From positions 10,001 to 74,000 of the forward strand of contig CAJNDS010002332.1 of the NCBI GenBank assembly GCA_905221605.1: a stretch of DNA of 64,000 nucleotides. The letters are read 5' to 3'. The notes below the pieces were generated by a model. The model searched no databases, was not told the origin of the DNA, and saw nothing but the letters and a program-made list of their open reading frames with translations. This DNA is from Symbiodinium natans (taxonomy: Eukaryota; Sar; Dinophyceae; Suessiales; Symbiodiniaceae). Position numbers and translations under genes: made by a program. This document shows, one piece after another, positions 10,512 to 22,030 of this stretch; the stretch's first letter is position 1; each line of letters starts with the position of its first letter.

Positions 10512-13427
10512 TTATTTATATTTATATTTATATTTATATTTATCTATTTATTTAATTTATTTACTTATTTATATTTTCTATATATTTATTTTTGTACACA
10601 TTACATTTGTGTTTTGTCACGAGCTGTCCCAGGCCAGCTTCATCGAGGCACTTCTCCCGCAGCTTCGCCACCAAGTTCCGGATGCGCTGGTCACCGTCGT
10701 ACTCGTCCTGTGGAGGTGATGGGCGAGTTGGGATGTCAAGGATACTTGGGGCTTACGGTTTGGGGTTTAGGGTTTAGAGTTTAGGGTTTAGGGGCCTTGG
10801 CACCATCATGACCAATTGAAGGCGTCGTTCTCACGGGGTGCTGCTGTCGTTTAGTTTGGTTAGGGATGGTTAGGGCTGTTCAGGTCTTTTGCTTGGTTCT
10901 TTCAGGTACGTCTGACCCAGGCTTTCCTAGACTCCACACCGGTCAAAAAGCAAAGGAGTCCCACCTAAGCTCTAGGCATATGGATCCTCCGAGTAGTCAA
11001 GGAAGTCAGACTCCCCGTCGAGGGAGTCCTCATGGCATTTCATGCTTGAGGGAATGGAGGTCTGGAAAGAGGCACGGGTTGGGTATCTATCATAAAAGTG
11101 ACTAAGAAGACGAACAGTCTATCCCAGTGTGTCACCATGCCCCGCGTTCATTCCTGCGCACTAGCATCCGAGATGTTACTTCAACACCGCTGCTCATGCA
11201 GCTCGCACATCGTACCAGTGTAACAGCAGCAGGACAGTGAGCAGGAACACCTGCAAGCAGCGATATACGTGCCAATGTGTGCCTGAATGTGCGTGGCCAT
11301 GTGCGCTGTTGCATTTTGGTTGGGCAGATAGGCTGTGCTGACAGCATGTGCTGATGGCAGACACAGTAAGCCAAAACCGGTGCACCGAGCAATGTACCTA
11401 TGCAATTCAGCCTGCATGCCCCTTGGGCTCATAAGCGCCCGGGGTTCCTTCAATTGCGGGATCTTTCTCTATACTCGCAGCGGGAACTGCTGAAGACTTA
11501 GGGACTTGTTTTGGCCCTCACGGCCGCCGAAAGTATCGCCCTCTGACATTTAAAGGCAGGGATCCTCGTCGCTCCCCTCCTGGCTGCTGAAATTCGCCTC
11601 GTCGTTGCTCTGCTGCCTGCGGTCTCGCGTAGCTCGCTATGCTTGCACCGAACTTGCACCTAGGGCCGTCCACATGGTTGTAAAGAAGCCCTCGTTGCTC
11701 AGAAGATGTACGGGCTAAGCCCCTATTGGCCCTCCAAACGTTGGCCGAAGAGCCCCGAAACGACCATAAATGCTATTTTTCTGAGGCTTGGTGTCCACCT
11801 GGAACCCGCTATTCACGTCAGATACTTCACGCAAGCACCATTCCGTCCTGCATAGGTCCTTGTCGAATATGGCCCAGAGGCCATCAGGGCCATACTTGGC
11901 ACCACGTATTCGACGTCCTTCTCGTGGCTTGCGCCCTCCATCGATCCTTTGGTTCCCAGGCTGAACCCTAGCCCTCCGGAAAGCCCGGTGACTGTGCCTT
12001 ATGCATGCATACCCTCGTATCGGGAGCTGAAAGCTGAGTTGTTGCCTCTGGCAGGCCCCTTACAACCAAGGGACATTTAGAGGCTTTTTCGTACGTAAAG
12101 CTTCGGCATGTGACCTGCTTAGTCAAGCCTTGCTTCCGGCAAGCTGCCACATGCGGTGGAGAAATGAAGACATGCCTTTGCCCCAAAACGTCAAACCTTG
12201 TACCTCGTCCTCAGCTCTGGAGGCACACTGATGGCAGTCCAGCTGCGCATCATCCTCGTGGTTGATCTCAACCTCATCCACCTCATGCAGTACCGCCCGA
12301 CGAGTCTGAATTATGGCAAGTCTCTGGCCATCAAAGCCCGAAAGCCGCGATTGCATTGATGACGGGCAATGGTCCCTACGAGCACTATGCACAAGCGCGA
12401 AGAGCGCAGAGCACCATCTCTGAGACTGAAGAGCTGCTCTCGGACCCCAAGCTGCCAAACTTGACAGACAAAAAGCAGGTCTAGAAAGACAGTACAAGTA
12501 TTGTCCAGATACATGAATGCGACAGATACATATGATCCATTGCACATGCTGTCCAAAGAAGCACGGCATGCCGACGCGGAAAGACAGCCAGGCCCGTCGT
12601 TGCCTCACTCTGCTTGTCGCTCTGCGCACGGCCCTGCTTGCCTCGGCATGGGCTTCACGCTGGACTGAGAGTCTGAATCTTACAGGGCTTCCAGACGGTT
12701 CGCAGTTGAAGGTGTTGATTTGGCTGATATAGATCTTGTTCCTTGCTACAACCCTGGCACCTAACTTCGGATGAGCGACGGCTTTTCCACTTCTGCTTGC
12801 GCTGCTGCCGGGCGCTGGGGCTGCTCTCCAGAAGCTCGTCCTGGACGCAGAGATTCAAGGGGCGTTCATATGCAGTCTGCGGTGGCTTGGGTGGCTCGGA
12901 CAGCGCCATGCAGATTCAAGAGCTGTGCTCCAATCAGCCTACAACGTCCTAGTGCGTCGCCCGCATAAGCCACATAAGAAAATTCAGCTTCGGAACTTTC
13001 GGTACAGTCCACTAGTCAATAGATCCCATATTGCACTCCCGCGCCACCATCCTCGTCGGCATCGTTCCCCAAGCTCGCGACCACCACCTGCAGCAGGGTT
13101 TATCAAGGAGTGGAGAGCACATCTGAAAGACGGGAGCCCAAGTATATCCAACAAGCAGGCCATTTCCGAGCTCCCTGACATAACCACCATACCCTTCAGG
13201 GAGCAAAGCCTTTGTGCTTGTCAACCTGGCTTGATCCCAGATTGAGTGTCCCGATTCGGCGGTCATATTTCGTGAGATGCGACATGTGGATTGCCGGCCT
13301 GTAAGATCTGCTGGCAAAGAATCTGCCCAGATCTGCAGGCAATCACTTCAGCTGTGCACCCGTCGGCATTCCTTGGGTGAAGCATTGCAAGGAACTCCTG
13401 AGCACTGTCGATCGCGTGAGCACATCT
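5777..13427 (-). CDS. Coiled-coil protein gene of phase-0 mini-exons
   Basis: Exons in transcript order: 13368-13427, 13052-13087, 12766-12840, 12204-12305, 11565-11636, 10639-10707, 9729-9770, 9375-9416, 8027-8059, 7847-7882, 7681-7722, 6620-6673, 6308-6331, 6089-6127, 5777-5839. Every one has a length divisible by three and can be read in phase 0 at both ends. Sizes are 24-102 nt; three are exactly 42 nt, i.e. 14 residues or two heptads. Clear examples are VLHEVDEVEINHEDD (12.2 kb), DELLESSPSARQQRKQKW (12.8 kb), DAISDETKKLQKTS (9.7 kb), ERIETFKDRLARAA (9.4 kb), EYWDQFLDAERASE (7.7 kb) and AKIGQTQQEIS (5.8 kb). Donors are GT (such as GTACAA, GTTAGG), GC (such as GCAAGT, GCATTC) and possibly GA. 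The peptides are acidic/basic and helical, fitting a cytoskeletal or scaffold coiled coil. Both ends are unknown, and the 8.0, 7.85, 6.3 and 6.1 kb exons have alternative edges. Some exons may belong to a different gene. Confidence 0.55.
10041..10095 (+). repeat. Interstitial TTTAGGG array
   Basis: About eight perfect tandem copies of the plant/dinoflagellate-type telomere heptamer inside an intron of the coiled-coil gene. Further copies lie at 8830-8850, 9847-9870, 10261-10294, 10757-10792 and 13860-13885. Confidence 0.9.
10470..10590. repeat. (TA)n / TTTATA low-complexity tract
   Basis: About 40 bp of TA followed by TTTATA units, intronic to the coiled-coil gene. Confidence 0.9.
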
Positions 13428-14582
13428 CTGTTTCGCAAATGCATATCCCCTGCGTGCTGTCGTCGCCCGCTCCCTGCAACTGCTGAAGAACGACCCGCAT
13501 GGCCGACGCAGCCCATTCAAGGCAGCACAAGTTGGGGATTCGATTCTCTGTTGCGCAGGAGAAGTCTTGTCTGAAGGCCAGTCGAACCCTGAAGTCCTGC
13601 GCACGAACTTCTTATTATACACCACGAAGCCCAACACCCTGAATGCCTATCGTCCACCCCCCCGCCCACGGTTCAGGCAGTCCGGATAACCCGAAGCTCT
13701 TTTGTTAACCCTACACCCTAAACCACTCGATTTTGAACCCTTCAAGAGTAGAAAGCCATGCAAGGCGCAGAGCTGCGGGACTCGCACCCAAGGCTAAGAG
13801 CAAGCTGATGAGGTTCGCAGCTCCATACCTGCATAGGTTTTGTTTAGAGTTCATCGGTTTAGTTTTGGGGTTTAGGGAGTTTAGGGGCGCGTTTGGTGAA
13901 AGGCTGAAGGAGGAGGAAGGAATTCGCAGGTCACTCAAAGCAGAATAGAGTCAAGAGAGAAACGGCCCCCCAACAAGCGTCGAGATGCAACGGTCACGTC
14001 ACACCCGGATGCTTTACAGAATGGTCAGTGCTTCCTTATAGGAACCTACAAGACACATCCTCATAGGAACCCAACATGAAGACTCCATCAACTTCCGCGG
14101 AACTTTGCAGGCTTCCGCTAGCAAGACAAGCTTCAAGCTAAACGATGGGGATCCACTAGTATGGTCAAGGTCCAAGTGAGGGTGGATGTGTCAATACGGC
14201 GGAGACGTTGCAAAACATGCCCAGATTATCCTCATAGGCACGGGCAGATATTCTTCACTGCAAGCATGCGGCAATCATCAACACCGACATAGCAGACAGA
14301 TCTCAAAGGGTCCCCACACAGAACACACATGCACAAACCAACGACCCAACGGCCTCGCTGCTAGGTGCAGCGCCGTGTTTTCCTTTCTGCGTCATCAGGG
14401 ACCACCACGAAAGGCTTCTACACCCTGACACCCTGATTACCCCCCAACGACACATAGAAATGAAGCCCCGAGCCTTACGAGCCTTAGCCCTTTTTTTCGG
14501 GCGGGGGCCAATCAGCCAGAAGCCTTCGCCCTGAAACCCCAAAAAGGCTTCTACTGGCTAGGCAAATCTCCAGAGGGCCCAC

Positions 14583-14635
14583 GTCGACCATGCCCAGGTC
14601 AGCGCCCGAGTCCACCAAGAGACTGATGACCTCGC
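14583..14635 (-). CDS. Ankyrin-like exon
   Basis: The exon is 53 nt, with acceptor CTTCCCCAG and donor GTGGGC. It reads EVISLLVDSGADLGMVD, which fits the second helix and turn of an ankyrin repeat (LLVDxGADL). It lies upstream of the coiled-coil gene on the same strand and could be an early exon of it, though its leading phase (two bases) differs. No other ankyrin unit was found. Confidence 0.5.
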
Positions 14636-15192
14636 CTGGGGAAGCATGCGGAAGGGTTTAGGCCATAGTGGGGTCGATTACATAGAGCCTGTGCTTTGAG
14701 ATGCATGAGCTCACGGCTTACACTAAGTGCACTGACATGCTTTGAACTATACGGGGCTCTGCTCCGAGATGCCTCGACCGACATAGATGCGCCGACATAG
14801 AAGTTCACGCCATCGCACCCATTGTTCAACCGGCCCAACAACACAGTAACCCAATTCTGACAAGATCTGAGAAGTCCTCGGGGCCACTGTCAACCGCATG
14901 AAGTGTCACATGCGAACATCAACAAACCACCATTGCGGAATGCGACCAGTGCGCGCTACCACTATGGCTACCTCGACAACGACGACTATTTCAATTAAAG
15001 ATACGGCTGACTGGCTGACTGATACAGGCTCCGGTCGCCTGACTAGCTGACGGATGGAGCTCCAGAAAGACAGCGCCATATGACAACCGACAGACAGAAT
15101 GCCGAAGAATGCAGGTGAAGCTGCCATTCGTCTGTGCGCACAAGAATGTGCTGAGTTCTCGGGCCTTCTAACTTCTCAGCCGAAGGTCCTGC

Positions 15193-15237
15193 GCGAGTTT
15201 GCGCGGCCTTCTCCTTCTGCGTGCTGGCGCCTTCAAC
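15193..15237 (-). CDS. Lys/Glu-rich mini-exon
   Basis: The exon is 45 nt, phase 0 at both ends, reading VEGASTQKEKAAQTR, with acceptor ATGTGAG and donor GCAGGA. It has the same style as the modules of the coiled-coil gene and could extend that gene upstream. Confidence 0.35.
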
Positions 15238-15985
15238 CTCACATGTCCCAGGTCTTGAGGGGAGGGGCTGCTACATAGGGGTCTCCACGGTTTTCTGGAC
15301 TTATAAGTAAGGGTTTTAGGATAACTAGGTGCTTTGCAAGAATCGATGCTTTTTGCTCGGTTTTCACCTTTGTGTTTGTCAAACAATGTACAAGGGTGTA
15401 CCATGTCCGCGATATGTCCGCCGATGTCCGCGTCGGGTTTGAAGCATGAATGCTGTACAGAGCGCGGACAAGCGGTCCGAGACAAACCCGACATGGCAGT
15501 CTTGCGAATCTGTGGGTTTTCTCTGACGTCTCTCAAACTGAGTCGTGGCCATTCTCTCTCTACAAAACCCAGACCCTTCTGCACCTGCCCCTCTCGGGTT
15601 CATATTGGGTTTTTTGCCACTCGCTTAGCTGACATCTCGGACACTCTGCAGGGAAACAATGTGGCAAGTCTCTCGTCATCTCGTTGACAGCTCCCATCGT
15701 AGTGAAGCTAGGGGCAATCCACAACCAGTACAGAAACCAACAAAGAAATCAAAACCATTCCAACACTCAACCCCGTACGTAATGCCTCCCCTAGGGTACT
15801 CTGCAGGGAACCATCCGGAGCAAAATTTCTCAGCACAACAAAAAATGCTCCATCTACTTTCCGATGGTCATGAGGGCTGCCATTTTCTTGTCTATCCAAC
15901 CCATCACTTACACAGACACCACATCAACCTCAATCCGGGTTTAGGTCTTCGGCAGAGGGTTGAGGGTCTAGGAATAAACGACTAG

Positions 15986-17361
15986 GCTTTAGGGTTGAGG
16001 GTTTGTAGGCTGTGTATACATGCATATATATATATATGTGCATATATCCAATACACAAACATGCAGTTACGAAGCTCACCTTTCGAACAACGAACGACGA
16101 ATGTTATTAACAAAAACAGCTAAACCCGAGAAGTGCTGAACAACCACAACAAAACTTGGCATAGTTAAACCACTTACAAGTCATGTAACTTCGTTGTCGC
16201 GAAGTGTTCTCTTTTGAATTTGTTGCTAAGTTCGTACGAACAATGAGCCCCCTAAGTAGGGCTCGGGGGTACAATGGTTCGGAATGACAGCTAGTGTCAC
16301 GAAGAACCTCTTCCTTCTGACCGCAGCCCTGGCAGCCCTAAAGCCCTCAAGCTTTAAGTTCCAGATCTTTCAACCACAAACACGTGTGGCACAGGTTTGC
16401 GACGAAATGGAAGCCAAACACGATCGCTCACAAGAAGAGACGAAGCGCTGAAACGAGCCACAACCAACCCCAAACATGCCTCCGAAATCAGCTCTCTTCG
16501 ACATACCTCCTCCTGTGCTCGGCCCCAGGGGCTCTCAAGCGCTCTAGCTCCCGGCCACACGCCAGGCATGCGAGGAGGAGGGGCTGGCAGCCAATTTCCT
16601 TGGGAGAAGTCGAGGCTTCGAGTTTTTGGGGGGAGGTTGGGCTTGGGCCTCGGGGCTTCAGATGATGAAAGGCTTATTTGTTTGCCACCCCCTAAACGGT
16701 TGGGGGTCAAAGCTTTCAAAGGTTTGCGGTGTAATCTCAAGACCAAGGTCCCTGGAGCCACATTGTTGGGTTGGGCGAAGCGTGTGCTGAGGAGTCAAAG
16801 GCATCGCCAGGGCTTCTGGTGTCAAACACGTCCTACAAGGCAAAGACTTGCGGATTGGCAGAGCCAGGATTGCCAAGCTACGTTGGCTTCGCAAGGCCCC
16901 AGAGGTAAACCGCTCAGAGGCCCAGAATCCGATCCATGCGGCGCATTCACACCGGCTTGTCAGTGCAATTTGAACCAAGGCGCTAGCTGAAATGCTTTCC
17001 ACCTGGCATTCGGGGGCGTGCCCCCACTGGGTTGTGTTTAGGGAGAGGCGTTCGTTCAGCGCCAGAGCACATCACTAACACATTTGCCAAAGGAAGGGGA
17101 CCGGTCGCTTGCGCATGGCTGTGCGAAAGCGTAGGCTATCTTCGTAGGTATGTGCACATGAGTGGGTGAGTGATTGTGCATTGTGTCTGTATATGTGTCA
17201 CGGTCACAGCGCATTCGTCCGTCTAGGGAAAGCACGACAGCAACTTATACCCAACTTACGTTACATTTCCGCTCGGCTGCTCACAGCCCACACTATTCAA
17301 AATTTAGCAGCATCAGATGCCTCAGAGAGCCTGATTCTTTACATCATATCACAAGCCAGCA
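15986..17361. other. No gene assigned
   Basis: Contains a short TA run at 16022-16037 and an AT-richer block to about 16250. At 16.52-16.57 kb on the minus strand is a possible coiled-coil fragment (ELERLRAPGAEHRRR) before a GTATGT donor, too weak to call. Confidence 0.45.
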
Positions 17362-17490
17362 ATGAGAGCTTCGACGCAACAGCCTACGCCAGCCCTGCCA
17401 CCGCTGCCAGGAACGTCGCAGCAGCATAAGGACGAAGTGAAACGAATCAACAACAACCCTCTCAACTCATCTTCGGAGGCTGGGGAGTGA
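17362..17490 (+). CDS. Short ORF, hypothetical
   Basis: An ATG frame of 42 codons, Pro/Gln/Ser-rich at first (MRASTQQPTPALPPLPG), then KDEVKRINNN. Its TGA overlaps the ATG of the next ORF as TGATG. Coding character is good on this strand and poor on the other. It may be an exon or a leader ORF. Confidence 0.3.
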   Translation: MRASTQQPTPALPPLPGTSQQHKDEVKRINNNPLNSSSEAGE

Positions 17491-17618
17491 TGGAGTCGAG
17501 ATCCACAACGGCGAGACGACCCGACCCGACACCAAGCGACCCTCTGAGGCTGACGGAAGCCGAGGAGCTCCTTCGCGGAAAGGGCTTGCGACTCGCTGAG
17601 AGGCCGCACCTCGCGTGA
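17490..17618 (+). CDS. Short ORF overlapping the previous one
   Basis: A 42-codon ATG frame, MESRSTTARRPDPTPSDPLR, continuing LTEAEELLRGKGLRLAERPH. A third open stretch in yet another frame (PPSGLTPEEEAHVNAP) follows to a GTAAGA donor near 17676. Each step changes frame by the same -1, which suggests a frameshifted exon or a decaying gene. Confidence 0.35.
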   Translation: MESRSTTARRPDPTPSDPLRLTEAEELLRGKGLRLAERPHLA

Positions 17619-17740
17619 ACAGGCCGCCATCAGGGCTCACTCCCGAAGAGGAAGCCCATGTCAATGCGCCGTAAGAGGAACATACTATACCACCCCCCCC
17701 CCCCGCCCCTACGCTGTCACACCATCTCTCAACCCGCCTA

Positions 17741-17960
17741 CTAAATCAACCCTTCCAAAACCACAATACACGAAGCACCTCCCAAGTCTCCGACATCCCG
17801 AAATCCAAAACACAAAGCACCTCCCAGGTCCCGCGCCCAAATTTCTCATGCAATCCAACCCGCCCGCAACACACAAAGCACGCCCCCAAAACTAAATCAA
17901 CCCTTCCAGAACAAAACACCCCCCCCCAATCACACGCCGAAATCCCAACACAATCCTCCA
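17741..17960. repeat. Imperfect direct duplication
   Basis: The phrase ACTAAATCAACCCTTCCA occurs near 17741 and again near 17890, with CACAAAGCACCTCCCA-like phrases between and beside them. Confidence 0.7.
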
Positions 17961-18052
17961 AAACCAAATCGTTACTACATGTCCGATGTAGATGATGTTT
18001 GTAAAAACCAATCAAACGCATCAGTAGTCATAAGGGGGGGGGGTATGTGTGC

Positions 18053-18667
18053 CTCCGACACGTAGACGAGGCCCGGCTCAAGCAGATCGTATTTGTGCAG
18101 GTCATCCAGGCAGGCCCGGACCTGTGCCTTTGATGTGGCATTTGGCTTCGGGGTGCTGAAGGGTGTTGCGAAGAGTTCGTTTCGACTCTCACCGGCGGCC
18201 TACGAAGAACGAAGGAGGGGGGGATTGAGGAACCATCTTGGTATGCTTGTAGGAATGGCTCCGTGCTGCCATGCGACGGCCCTGGCATCAGGGCAGTAAG
18301 CCCCGCTACCCCAGCAACCTTTGTCAAACATGACGTCCGACCCCTCGGATAGCAAAGCCATGGAGCTTTGTCGAGCTCAAAGCACGCCTTGCCCAAGGGG
18401 CTGGCGAAGAGGGCTGCACGCTGCTTGTTGCGAACAAGCTCGGCAACCTGGACAGGGCAGAAAGAGGCTGGACAAGCGTGGCCCAACAGCACAGAGGCGG
18501 AGAAATTGTCATGTGGCGCTCCTGCTCACCGATCAACCGACATGGATGGGCCCTCTCCGCGTACTTGTGAGCCTTTCTCTCTCCACCCTCCCTTTCTCGA
18601 GATCCTCAAGATCTAGTCAGCCAGCCTTTACCTGAGACAGCGTCGCAATGCCTGGGCCCTGCGTCAT
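18053..18667 (-). CDS. Three-exon gene start, unrecognised
   Basis: Exon 1 (18632-18667) begins at ATG, MTQGPGIATLSQ, with a GTAAAG donor. Exon 2 (18388-18447; acceptor CTGTCCAG, donor GCGTGC) reads VAELVRNKQRAALFASPLGK. Exon 3 (18053-18199; acceptor TTCTTCGTAG, donor GCACAC) starts AAGESRNELFATPFSTP and ends LDDLHKYDLLEPGLVYVSE. All three are phase 0 at both ends, so they join without a shift, about 81 residues so far. Exon 2 may extend to another GC donor 21 nt on. Later exons were not found. Helical, soluble, no signal peptide. Function unknown. Confidence 0.6.
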
Positions 18668-20155
18668 GGAGCCATAGCTTCGGGACCCCGGTGGGACCAA
18701 AACGCTGTTTGCTTTTGTCCGCCACTTGGAGGCTCATGGGCAACTAGAGTCTAGAGGGCTGGAGGTTTTTATGTTAGGGCCGTTTCGGGTGGCAGGGAGC
18801 CATGTCTTGGGATCTGTGTTGTTGGGCAGGCGTTTGGGGAAGTTAGGGCTAGCTTGGATCCTCACATGGGCGCTTTATTGCGCTTATAAGATCGACGATA
18901 TCTAAGAAAATCTAAGACTGCGCAAGCAGAGACCTTGAGCAAGTGCACACCCAAGCGGTAGGATCCGGGTGAACTACATGAAGATCCGGGATGCAGCTTG
19001 GCCACTCGACAACGTTCTAACCCCACCATGCCTAGAAATTGGGCTTCTGGCTCGTGCAATCGGGCAACCTTCCATGGCCAAGCTTAGATGCAAGTCCCTG
19101 TCTTTGTTGAATCTGCACTGAGGTGGGATTGCAACAGGCCCGACGCGACCCCCTAATCATCTCACATCGTTCTCAGTCATTCTTGCCCCGGTCTATTTCC
19201 CAGCCCTACTACCTGTTTGTCGCTTTGAATTACCTCTTGCCAAACCGACATCCAGAACCCTTTCGTCTTGAACTTTCTGGCACGCACATTCAATAACTCT
19301 GTCTTGCCAGTCGGGATAGGGACGTGCAATAGGGATTATGTATTGATCTTAGACTTCTTGGGCTTTCCGGGGGCGAGACTCCCCATCCACAACGTTTAGG
19401 CTGCCCAGAGCCCAAACCTCACAATGCAGGCAGTTGTGTGTCTACGCGTTCCACGCTGCCCCGGCACAAGACAAGCTCAAAGTGTTTCAAGTACGGTTGT
19501 ATGGTACAGATAACCCATCGGACGCGCAGTCTTCGCCCTTAGCCTTGAACAGTATGCAAAGCACAATGCAGCACACTGTGGGGCAACTGAGGCGACGGCA
19601 ATGTTGGAAATGTTTTGCTCCTCATAAGGTCAATGATGCAATCTCCAAGCCCAAGCCTAGCTTTGGAATTCCTAAGGTGCGCTGCCCACGCTCAGATGAT
19701 CTCTCTCTCTCGCACATCCCCGGTGACCTTTCAGGCTGGGGAACTCTGCATGCTTCCGGTTCAAAATACTAAAGCAAACTGAAGGATATCTAGCAGCCCC
19801 CAAATAGCCCAACACCTCTCAAGCCATCAGTCATATCAGTCCGTCAGATCTGCGAAGCGTAGCGGAACGTGAGTAGCGACAGCCAGCAGCAGAGACGGAT
19901 ATCTGAGACAACAGGGCATGTGAGGGAAGAGCAACAGCTACTGTCGAACTGATTCGCCACCTCTTCCAACCTTTCCTCCCTGCTGCGATTGCTTGAGTCT
20001 GAACCGAACTGCAATCAGAACCTCAACCCTGAACCCTACGCTGCGCAAGGCTCCGCGTCCCTCCTCTGCGGAGGTTCGATACTCCAAGGGTTGCAGGTGG
20101 GCCAGGCATCAAAAATGTCGGGCCCCTTTCTCCGACACATGTTTGTATGACTTGC
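18668..20155. other. No gene recognised
   Basis: Open frames here lack splice-like edges and codon bias. An 'ATTCCTAAGG' stretch with CTCT runs near 19700 is unremarkable. Probably intergenic. Confidence 0.45.
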
Positions 20156-20216
20156 GTGCAGGAGCCTCTGATCCAGCAGGCTGTAGCCATACGCCTCGAT
20201 GCGACTGGAGCTGCCC
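20156..20216 (-). CDS. Internal exon, unrecognised
   Basis: The acceptor is TTTCACTTAG and the donor GCAAGT, a near-ideal GC donor. It reads GSSSRIEAYGYSLLDQRLLH with strong codon bias. The same frame runs on to a TAG at 20036, so a longer terminal exon is possible. Confidence 0.45.
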
Positions 20217-20466
20217 CTAAGTGAAACTGAAGCTCCTCACCAAAGAAAGTCGGAAGAATGTCGAACATGTCAAACCGTCTTGGGGTTGGGGGGGCTGCTG
20301 TAGGGTTGTGGGCTTCATGGCCCTGTTGCCTGTTGCCTGTTCGGGCTCGGGCCATGGGCTTGCATCTTGCCGGGAGGCCACAGGAGAAGCAAGCAACGAG
20401 AAGAGAAGTGAAAGGCTTCGGGTAGCACATGGTAGCACCTAGAAGAATGAAATCTTGTGCTACAAC

Positions 20467-20535
20467 GCCAGACTTTCTCAACAGGCCGGCAGCACCACGT
20501 TGGCCAAACCTCAAGAGCGCATGAGCTGAGGACAT
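20467..20535 (-). CDS. Putative first exon with basic N-terminus
   Basis: An ATG frame, MSSAHALLRFGQRGAAGLLR plus KSG, then a GTTGTA donor. Arg-rich, Ala/Leu-rich and free of acidic residues, so it resembles a mitochondrial targeting sequence. It may be exon 1 of the gene with the 20156-20216 exon. The phases do not join directly, so a middle exon is missing. Confidence 0.4.
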
Positions 20536-20726
20536 CCCTGTGTAATTCTCACCTATGAAGGCTACTACATGCCGAGAAGCTCCTCTGTGAGGGGACTGGA
20601 GTGGGTGTCAGGTGCGAGCTTCGGGTTGGTCACATGAAAGATCTGATGCTGCGGGGAGATCGGAGAGAAAACGATGGCCCTGCAATGCGCAGCAGTGCCG
20701 CTATGTGCCGTTTGCTTGCCCCCTAC

Positions 20727-20776
20727 CTCAGCTGCCTTGGCCACCAGACCCTGGCCCGTGAACTCCTCCATGCGCC
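20727..20776 (-). CDS. Mini-exon, unrecognised
   Basis: The exon is 50 nt, with acceptor CTCCGCTAG and donor GTAGGG, reading RMEEFTGQGLVAKAAE. An internal ATG could be a start. It lies just upstream of the possible first exon at 20535. Confidence 0.45.
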
Positions 20777-20863
20777 CTAGCGGAGGTCTGCGAGGACTGC
20801 AGATGCTGTGGCTGTAAGATTGCGCGTTCGAGGAGCTTCAGGAATGTGGGATGCACTGTACAG

Positions 20864-20905
20864 CAACTACTCGTCTTGGAAAGACAGCGCATACTCAAGA
20901 AGATC
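20864..20905 (+). CDS. Possible 14-residue coiled-coil exon
   Basis: After CTGTACAG the plus strand reads QLLVLERQRILKKI, 42 nt, with a possible GC donor one base later. It matches the two-heptad module size of the 5.8-13.4 kb gene but is on the other strand. Confidence 0.3.
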
Positions 20906-21406
20906 GGCAACGAGTTTTTTTCCTACCCCAATCGACCCCCTCACTACAGCGAAACAGTAGCTAACTATAGTACCACAGGGACCAAAAAGGAAAGAAACAG
21001 AGCACACGGCACGTCTCTAGCCGTGTACTTTTCTTGCCCGGCTTAGGCGGGCCTGGCATTTCCGCCGCCACAGCTGCAAGGAAGCCGTGGTGCACAACGC
21101 CCAACAGTGCGAGGCCGTACCTATGCGGACAGTTGAGGTGCTGAGACACTAAAAGGGGGTGTTGCACAGGGACGTTTTTGTGTCACACCGATGGTGAAAC
21201 GATGAAGATACGGGAGGATTTCTGCTGGCGGTGGGGGGGTGGGGTGGCGGTTTTGCAGTTCCCTTCTTACACCCCCACAACTCCAAGAATGGCACAGCAT
21301 TCGATGCAGGAAGACTGAGCATTCGGCACAGCATTCGAGATGTCCTTCGCGGGCAACCGAAAACCGTACAGCCATTTTAGCAGGAGACTGCAGCTTCAAC
21401 TGGTGG

Positions 21407-21412
<6 letters not shown>

Positions 21413-21447
<35 letters not shown>
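21413..21447. repeat. (GA)n microsatellite
   Basis: An uninterrupted GA run. Confidence 0.9.
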
Positions 21448-21451
<4 letters not shown>

Positions 21452-21652
21452 ACATCAAAGAGCGTACTGCGCATTGCAGGTAGGTTCTCGGCACTCTGAC
21501 TCTGAGCATCCGCAACTGCTGTGGGGCCTGCGGTCCCCCGCACTTCGAAGCAACCAAGACACCAAGTCAAGTCGCAACAGAAACCGAAACATCAACACAA
21601 CTCAACACAGTTTACCAAAGCTGCAAGAAAACTCCCTGGAATCCGAAGGAAG

Positions 21653-21709
21653 GGCATCCTGCGCCACAGCGGCTGCCAGCTGGTGCTGGAAGACATCGCA
21701 AACTCGGCT
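21653..21709 (+). CDS. Internal exon, 19 codons
   Basis: The exon is 57 nt, phase 0 at both ends, reading GILRHSGCQLVLEDIANSA, with donor GTAAAA. The acceptor GGAAG is weak. Helical; family unknown. Confidence 0.4.
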
Positions 21710-21914
21710 GTAAAAGCTGTCCTTCGGCTTGGTTTTTAGCAGTTGCAGGGCATACGAGAAACATGTCTGGAGCGATGTCCTATGGAGTCTATGGCCCGTG
21801 ACCAGGGCTCAAGAGCATATGCATGATACATGGAAGCTAGCACCCCACCATCCTCGCTTAGACGTGTGCCGCATCGGAGCTCTCTAGGATTCTGTTGTCT
21901 TAGCTTATCACACG

Positions 21915-22030
21915 CGCGCGAGGGAGTGTGTGCGTGTGTGTGCGTGTGTGTGCGTGTGTGTGCGTGTGTGTGCGTGTGTGTGCGTGTGCGCGTGTGCGCG
22001 TGATCGTGTGCGCGTGTGTGCGCGTGTTCA
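21915..22030. repeat. GTGTGC microsatellite
   Basis: A hexanucleotide GTGTGC repeat grading into GCGTGT; potentially Z-DNA forming. Confidence 0.9.
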
